DNA of 64,000 nucleotides, from the NCBI RefSeq assembly GCF_007678455.1, contig NZ_VEEP01000006.1:248001-312000 (forward strand). The letters are read 5' to 3'. Source of the DNA: Cytobacillus oceanisediminis 2691. GTDB lineage: Bacteria > Bacillota > Bacilli > Bacillales > Cytobacillaceae. Both the position numbers and the translations under genes were made by a program. Positions 59,768 to 64,000 of the stretch are shown here, in pieces. The notes under the pieces are model-generated. The model did no database searches. It had not been told where the DNA came from and saw only the letters and a program-made list of their open reading frames with translations. Each line of letters starts with the position of its first letter. Within the stretch, counting starts at the first letter, position 1.

Positions 59768-60871
59768 TTAACCTCTGTATTCCGGGAAATAACCTGTGTT
59801 ACTACCACTCGGCAACTCACCTTTTCTATGTGAAATCATTTCATTATACATTTCTTCTGAAAAGATTTTTCTTCCAATTTTAAAAGTAGTATTTGAGTTT
59901 TTATTAAATACTTTTTTAAATTTATACAGACTATCCTCTTTACTTCCAAGGCCTCCACCTAGATGAAAGGTTTTATATCCATTCTCACAACCCCAACATG
60001 CAACTTCATATAATAATAAATTTGTTGGCGCAAGATTTTGATACTCTCTAACAGACGCAGACAAATGATAATGAAGCTGATCGTTAGAAAAAAGAACCAT
60101 TGACATAGCAATTATCCTCTTCTCATAGACTGCATAAAAAATTAAAGAGTTATATTTCAAATCATTAAGAATACTGTTGTAAAAATCACTATTAAAGTAG
60201 TAATAATCATGAGCATTGTCTTTATCCATTGTTGCATTGTATAAGCCTATAAATTTATCGAACAAATTAGGATCGCGTCCCCAGTAAATTTCAACCCCTG
60301 ATTTATTAGCTTTCCTAATCATGTTTCTATTCTTGCTAGTTAAATTGTCCCAAACTTGTTCTCGTGAATTTAGATCGACTATAATAGTTTTCCCGAGTGT
60401 AGTGATATCATAAATATTTTCTAAATCATCTCCATTTTTAAGAACTGGATGAAAGCGAACAAATTCGCTAATAATCCCCGTTTTTTCACATAAGGAACTA
60501 TATTCAATATTAAGATTATTCAAGCTATCTTCTGTTATTTTCCCTTCTAACAAAAAACCACCGTAACCATACGGTGTTGTTGTATCAAAATAAGTATTAG
60601 AAGGTATTTTTCCAGTAAATCTCTTATCTAAGGAAATATCCCTTTTCATAACAACATTCATTGCTTTAATATTTTCATCTACATAATAGAAAAGCGTTGG
60701 CTCTCCATCTCCGTGTATATTAAATGCTTTAACATAATCTGAAAGATAGTACACATCATAATTTTTGAAACCTTTCACAATTCGATCCCATTTTTCCGGA
60801 TTATCAAATTTAACTACCGATAAATCGTGTATTTCCTTTTGACCTTCGATAATTGTTTTTACTGTCAACAT
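59768..60871 (-). CDS. FemAB/GNAT-fold peptidyltransferase-like protein
   Basis: 367 residues with a double GNAT (Fem) fold. Segments: YDVYYLSDYVKAFNIHGDGEPTLFYYVDENIKAMNVVMKRDI, TPYGYGGFLLEG, TSKNRNMIRKANKSGVEIYWGRDPNLFDKFIGLYNATMDKDNA (about 176-218), and LLYEVACWGCENGYKTFHLGGGLG. Such proteins in polysaccharide clusters attach an amino acid to a sugar amino group (FemX-like, lipid II relatives). It overlaps neither neighbour but is 2 nt from the GT gene. An amino acid decoration of the capsule is a plausible role. Confidence 0.82.
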   Translation of the reverse strand: MLTVKTIIEGQKEIHDLSVVKFDNPEKWDRIVKGFKNYDVYYLSDYVKAFNIHGDGEPTLFYYVDENIKAMNVVMKRDISLDKRFTGKIPSNTYFDTTTPYGYGGFLLEGKITEDSLNNLNIEYSSLCEKTGIISEFVRFHPVLKNGDDLENIYDITTLGKTIIVDLNSREQVWDNLTSKNRNMIRKANKSGVEIYWGRDPNLFDKFIGLYNATMDKDNAHDYYYFNSDFYNSILNDLKYNSLIFYAVYEKRIIAMSMVLFSNDQLHYHLSASVREYQNLAPTNLLLYEVACWGCENGYKTFHLGGGLGSKEDSLYKFKKVFNKNSNTTFKIGRKIFSEEMYNEMISHRKGELPSGSNTGYFPEYRG

Positions 60872-60924
60872 TTATTCACTCCCCTCACAAATGGATGACA
60901 TTGTTTCCTTTGGTTTCCTTTGAC

Positions 60925-61986
60925 TTATATGCTCCTCAAAATTGAAATTATTCTGTCCATCTCAACTTTCCCATACCTTTGATCACAGGGTATTGAAAGG
61001 ATAGTATTATATACTTCTAAAGTACTGGATAAATCAGTTACTTTAATTTGAGCTGGAACCGGCCAATGTATAGGACAATAAATTTTCTCATCAATAAGTT
61101 TTTTCCGTACATAATTCCTATTGTTCTTAACCATTACTGGGTAAAACAATGGACATTCATTATTGGCTAGATATTTAAAGGGAGATGTTAAATAACTAAT
61201 ACTCTCTAAACCTTCCAAAAGCACTTTAAAATTTTCCCTTCTTCTGCTAATTAATTCATCAACATCCAAAGAATTAATTAGTATAATCGAGGAGCTATCA
61301 ATACAATAAGGATTTAAATCTTCATTTAATAAAATTTCCGCATTAGAAAACTGGCTTAAAAATAAACTTTTCAGACTGTCATCATTGGTTTTCATATACT
61401 TCCCTTTATTGGTTAAAGCAGTTGTTCTTAACATTGAAAAATCATAATTAATTGAAACTGGTCTTTTAACAATTCTCTTAGAAGAAGCTAAAAACCCACC
61501 GCTTGGCACTCCAAACCATTTTCTAATACTACCCACATAAAAATCATTTTCCTCATATCTATTAAATTGAGAGAATAATGTATGCGTAACATCCTCTATG
61601 ATTATAGTGGACTGCTTTTGAAAATAACGAAGTACCTTTAATAGATTAAAATTGGTTTGAAAACCATAGTATCCCATATGAAAAAAAACACCAATATTCT
61701 CATACATTTCGATATTCTCGATAATTGGTGATAGTTTTTCATCAACTTCATATAAGTAGCATGTGTAACCTTGTTCAATAAAAGGAAGAATGACAGAATC
61801 ACAAATATACGCGGGCAGTAGTACTGATTTATGTTGTGGGGTAACTTGTTGCAAAAATAAACTAATTGCCCCTCGTCCTGATGATGTAAGGATTGTATCC
61901 CCATATTTACTTAACCAATCAGGCACTTCTTTAAAGAAGTCCTCTTCTGGTATATTTTGTAGCCAAAACTCACTTCCAATTTCCAT
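60925..61986 (-). CDS. PLP-dependent aminotransferase-fold protein (DegT-like, divergent)
   Basis: 353 residues of a fold-type I PLP enzyme. GRGAISLFLQQV (cofactor phosphate site, about 38-49), LLPAYICDSVILPFIEQGYTCYLYEVDEKLSP, IIIEDVTHTLFSQFNR with the Asp that contacts the pyridine N (about 130), and SIRKWFGVPSGGFLAS with the Schiff-base Lys (about 158). The sequence is more divergent from the DegT group than the second aminotransferase at the right edge. It may act on a nucleotide-linked sugar or on a small amino acid that is attached to the polymer. The product is unknown. Confidence 0.8.
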   Translation of the reverse strand: MEIGSEFWLQNIPEEDFFKEVPDWLSKYGDTILTSSGRGAISLFLQQVTPQHKSVLLPAYICDSVILPFIEQGYTCYLYEVDEKLSPIIENIEMYENIGVFFHMGYYGFQTNFNLLKVLRYFQKQSTIIIEDVTHTLFSQFNRYEENDFYVGSIRKWFGVPSGGFLASSKRIVKRPVSINYDFSMLRTTALTNKGKYMKTNDDSLKSLFLSQFSNAEILLNEDLNPYCIDSSSIILINSLDVDELISRRRENFKVLLEGLESISYLTSPFKYLANNECPLFYPVMVKNNRNYVRKKLIDEKIYCPIHWPVPAQIKVTDLSSTLEVYNTILSIPCDQRYGKVEMDRIISILRSI

Positions 61987-61987
61987 A

Positions 61988-62506
61988 CTATCCCTCTTTT
62001 ATTATTGAAAACGATGTGACATCATGATATTTACCTTTTTTATAAATCCTCTTCCGTAATACGCCCTCTTTTACAAATCCACATCTTTCAAACAGCTTTT
62101 GAGATGCAATATTATAAGCATTAACATGAGCATAAACACAACCAAGTCTCAATTCATCGAGTGCATATTTTACCAGGGTACTGATGGTATCGGCGCCGTA
62201 ACCTCTACCTCTAGCATCACTAATTAACTTGATGTGAATTTCCGCAGTACCGTTTTTATAATCAATACTTGATAAGATGGTAGTACCTATGGTCTTGTTG
62301 TCTTTTTTATCACTAACCATACATCTTAAGATATTTGCATTTGGCTTTTGGGCTTTAATCCATTCTTCTTGAGTTAAAGAAGAAGTAGGAAAAGACCACC
62401 CTCCAAGCGAATACTCGGTTTCACTATCGTTAATAATATCTAGTAATATGTCTTTATCAGACATTTCAATTGCACGTAAGAGTACTTTTTCACCTATAAT
62501 ATTCAC
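61988..62506 (-). CDS. GNAT-family N-acetyltransferase (RimJ/RimL type)
   Basis: A 172-residue acetyltransferase. Motif A is LISDARGRGYGADTISTLVKYAL (about 92-114, the Arg/Gly loop binds acetyl-CoA pyrophosphate), and AYNIASQKLFERCGFVKEGVLRKRIYKKGKYHDV is the typical C-terminal half. The N-terminus reads MNIIGEKVLLRAIEMSDKDILLDIIND. In capsule clusters such proteins acetylate an amino sugar made by the neighbouring aminotransferase. It overlaps the sugar transferase gene by 4 nt. Confidence 0.87.
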   Translation of the reverse strand: MNIIGEKVLLRAIEMSDKDILLDIINDSETEYSLGGWSFPTSSLTQEEWIKAQKPNANILRCMVSDKKDNKTIGTTILSSIDYKNGTAEIHIKLISDARGRGYGADTISTLVKYALDELRLGCVYAHVNAYNIASQKLFERCGFVKEGVLRKRIYKKGKYHDVTSFSIIKEG

Positions 62507-63162
62507 TTTGAAGTTCCTCCTACTTCTAATTTATTCTTTCTGTATTTATCAAAGTCAGGTGGTGAATCAACACCACGCTCACCGATATCAGCTCTTTTCA
62601 CAGCTTTCATGATTGTTCCTATGATAATTCTCAAATCACCAATAAAAGTTATTTTAGTAACATATTTTATATCATAAGAAAATCTTTGTTCCCATGAAGC
62701 AGTATTCCTTCCGTTTATTTGGGCTAATCCGGATAAGCCGGGCCTCACAGTATGCCTAACTCTTTCTTGCTCTGTATAATAAGGTAAATACTGAACTGCT
62801 AATGGTCTAGGACCAATAATAGACATATCCCCTTTTAGAATATTAAATAGTTCCGGTAGTTCATCCAAAGATGTAGATCTTAGTAGTCTTCCAAACTTCG
62901 TCAACCTAACGCTATCAGAAAGAAACTCTCCATCCTTATCTCTTCCATCCGTCATAGTCCTAAACTTATACATCATAAAAAGTTCTTCGTTAAGCCCAGG
63001 TCTCTTCTGCTTAAAAAGCACGGGACTCCCCAGTTTAGTTCTCACAAGAAACGCAACCACTAGAAATACTGGACTTAGAACAATAATAGCGATCAAAGAA
63101 AGTATAAAATCCATCGGTCTTTTTACAAACCTTCTATAAATACCACCTTTGGAATTCTTCAT
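62503..63162 (-). CDS. Initiating sugar phosphate transferase (PglC/EpsL-like)
   Basis: A 219-residue bacterial sugar transferase. N-terminal reentrant membrane helix (FVKRPMDFILSLIAIIVLSPVFLVVAFLV), then VLFKQKRPGLNEELFMMYKFRTM (about 55-77), LRSTSLDELPELFNILKGDMSIIGPRPL with the catalytic Asp-Glu pair (about 117-118), and RPGLSGLAQINGRN. It transfers the first sugar phosphate of the repeat unit to undecaprenyl phosphate at the inner face of the membrane. It is a short PglC-type, without the N-terminal membrane domain of WbaP. It starts one base into the aminotransferase gene's stop. Confidence 0.93.
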   Translation of the reverse strand: MKNSKGGIYRRFVKRPMDFILSLIAIIVLSPVFLVVAFLVRTKLGSPVLFKQKRPGLNEELFMMYKFRTMTDGRDKDGEFLSDSVRLTKFGRLLRSTSLDELPELFNILKGDMSIIGPRPLAVQYLPYYTEQERVRHTVRPGLSGLAQINGRNTASWEQRFSYDIKYVTKITFIGDLRIIIGTIMKAVKRADIGERGVDSPPDFDKYRKNKLEVGGTSK

Positions 63163-64000
63163 TATTCAAACCACAACCCTTTAATAGTCTTAACGACTCT
63201 TTCTAAGTCCTCATCCGTCATTTTCGTATCAGACGGCAAACAAACCCCATTCTTAAATAACTTTTCCGATATACCTTCACCCACAAAATCATACTTTTCA
63301 AAGAACGGTTGCAGATGCATCGGTTTCCAAACTGGCCTTGACTCAATATTCTCTGTTTCCAATGCATTAAAGATATCAATCGGTCGTACTTTACCAGTCA
63401 GTGTAATCGAACTTAGCCAGTAATTCGGTTCATCCCATTCATTACTAGGCATAAATCCAACACCTTCAAGTTCACCAAGTTCTCTCTTATAGAATTCAAA
63501 AATGTAGTTCTTTTTGGTAACTCTTTGATCTAACACTTTAAGCTGCCCTCTACCAATCCCTGCAACTACATTGCTCATCCGATAATTAAACCCTAACTCA
63601 CTATGTTGATAATGCCTTGCTTGATCTCGGGATTGAGTGGCCCAAAATCTTGCCTTAGCAATTCTCTCTTCATTATTAGAAACAAGCATTCCACCCCCCG
63701 AAGTTGTGATGATCTTGTTTCCATTAAAAGAGAAGATGCCATAGTCACCAAAAGTTCCGGTATGCTTACCTTTATAGTAAGTCCCCAGAGACTCAGCAGC
63801 ATCTTCTATAACCGCTACATTGTGGTTTTTACAAATATCCATTATCCTATCCATATCTGCAGATAAGCCATATAAATGAACAACAATGACCGCCTTTACT
63901 TCTGGGTACTTCTCAAATGCTTTTTCTAAAGCTTTCGGACTCATGTTCCAGGTTTCAAAATCACTATCTATAAAAACCGGAATGGCATTCTGATAGATGA
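63162..64000 (-). CDS. DegT/DnrJ/EryC1 aminotransferase, PglE/EpsN-like (5' part missing)
   Basis: Partial gene: the frame is open to the right edge (reads NAIPVFIDSDFETWNMSPKA before the first internal ATG at 63944), so the N-terminal third is outside. The C-terminal 279 residues include AVIVVHLYGLSADMDRIMDICKNHNVAVIEDAAESLGTYYKG, the Lys in FSFNGNKIITTSGGGM (Schiff base), and GFNYRMSNVVAGIGRGQL. It is typical of aminotransferases making UDP-4-amino-4,6-dideoxy sugars such as bacillosamine precursors. With the PglC-like transferase next to it, the first sugar of the repeat unit may be a 4-amino-sugar. The dehydratase it needs should lie beyond the window. Confidence 0.92.
   Translation of the reverse strand, partial: IYQNAIPVFIDSDFETWNMSPKALEKAFEKYPEVKAVIVVHLYGLSADMDRIMDICKNHNVAVIEDAAESLGTYYKGKHTGTFGDYGIFSFNGNKIITTSGGGMLVSNNEERIAKARFWATQSRDQARHYQHSELGFNYRMSNVVAGIGRGQLKVLDQRVTKKNYIFEFYKRELGELEGVGFMPSNEWDEPNYWLSSITLTGKVRPIDIFNALETENIESRPVWKPMHLQPFFEKYDFVGEGISEKLFKNGVCLPSDTKMTDEDLERVVKTIKGLWFE

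Noticed and set aside
1-64000. tRNA or rRNA genes
   Set aside because: I saw no cloverleaf with conserved TTCGA arm nor any rRNA signature anywhere in the window.

Overview
The window comes from a low-GC Gram-positive bacterium, most likely a member of the Bacillaceae. The reasons are AGGAGG-type ribosome binding sites with frequent TTG/GTG starts, a Bacillus-like rbsRKDACB operon whose RbsR (326 aa) and RbsD (131 aa) have the B. subtilis lengths, a catabolite-responsive-element-like operator, Gram-positive lipoproteins, and a CapE/F/G capsule locus of the staphylococcal type. Almost everything lies on the minus strand.

Layout. 1-2559: end of a sugar ABC importer operon with its LacI-type regulator and two copies of one palindromic operator. 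2887-5683: a membrane protein, decayed gene fragments and an unrecognised ORF. 5900-11660: complete ribose operon with promoter, operator and terminator. 11876-12329: a dead DUF805 gene. 12848-22620: a large sugar-acid cluster with a RuBisCO-like protein, DUF1537 kinase, GntR regulator, Zn-dehydrogenase, TRAP transporter, class II aldolase, a frameshifted small gene and an M20 peptidase. 22881-26084: a RAYT-type REP transposase and three copies of a composite repeat module around a cell-wall-binding-repeat protein. 26091-33318: a 2-keto-3-deoxygluconate regulon (KDPG aldolase, KDG kinase, tripartite tricarboxylate transporter, IclR regulator) divergent from two SDR dehydrogenases, with a perfect 19-bp palindrome between them. 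33687-41530: a PRD activator with an ascorbate-type PTS, phosphotriesterase-family lactonase, creatininase-family hydrolase, KDGP aldolase and SIS protein. 42189-46223: integrase fragment, secreted D-aminoacylase-like amidohydrolase, and an intact IS3/IS150-type element that landed in the loop of a terminator hairpin. 46576-48838: a probable type VII secretion lipase effector, its small helical partner and two related immunity-type lipoproteins. 48961-64000: a capsule/exopolysaccharide locus making an N-acetyl-L-fucosamine-containing polymer, cut by the window end and carrying a decayed UDP-sugar dehydrogenase gene.

How the parts work together. Four catabolic regulons each pair a regulator with its own transporter class (ABC, TRAP, TTT, PTS) and downstream enzymes. 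They look like a toolkit for plant-derived sugars and sugar acids. The RuBisCO-like cluster and the PTS/lactonase/KDGP-aldolase operon are the ones whose substrate cannot be read from the sequence. The lipase/lipoprotein module resembles an interbacterial toxin-immunity locus. The repeats around the RAYT transposase have an invariant loop and covarying stems, which suggests a structure-selected mobile DNA family. Assignments are from reading motifs by eye. No database search was run.
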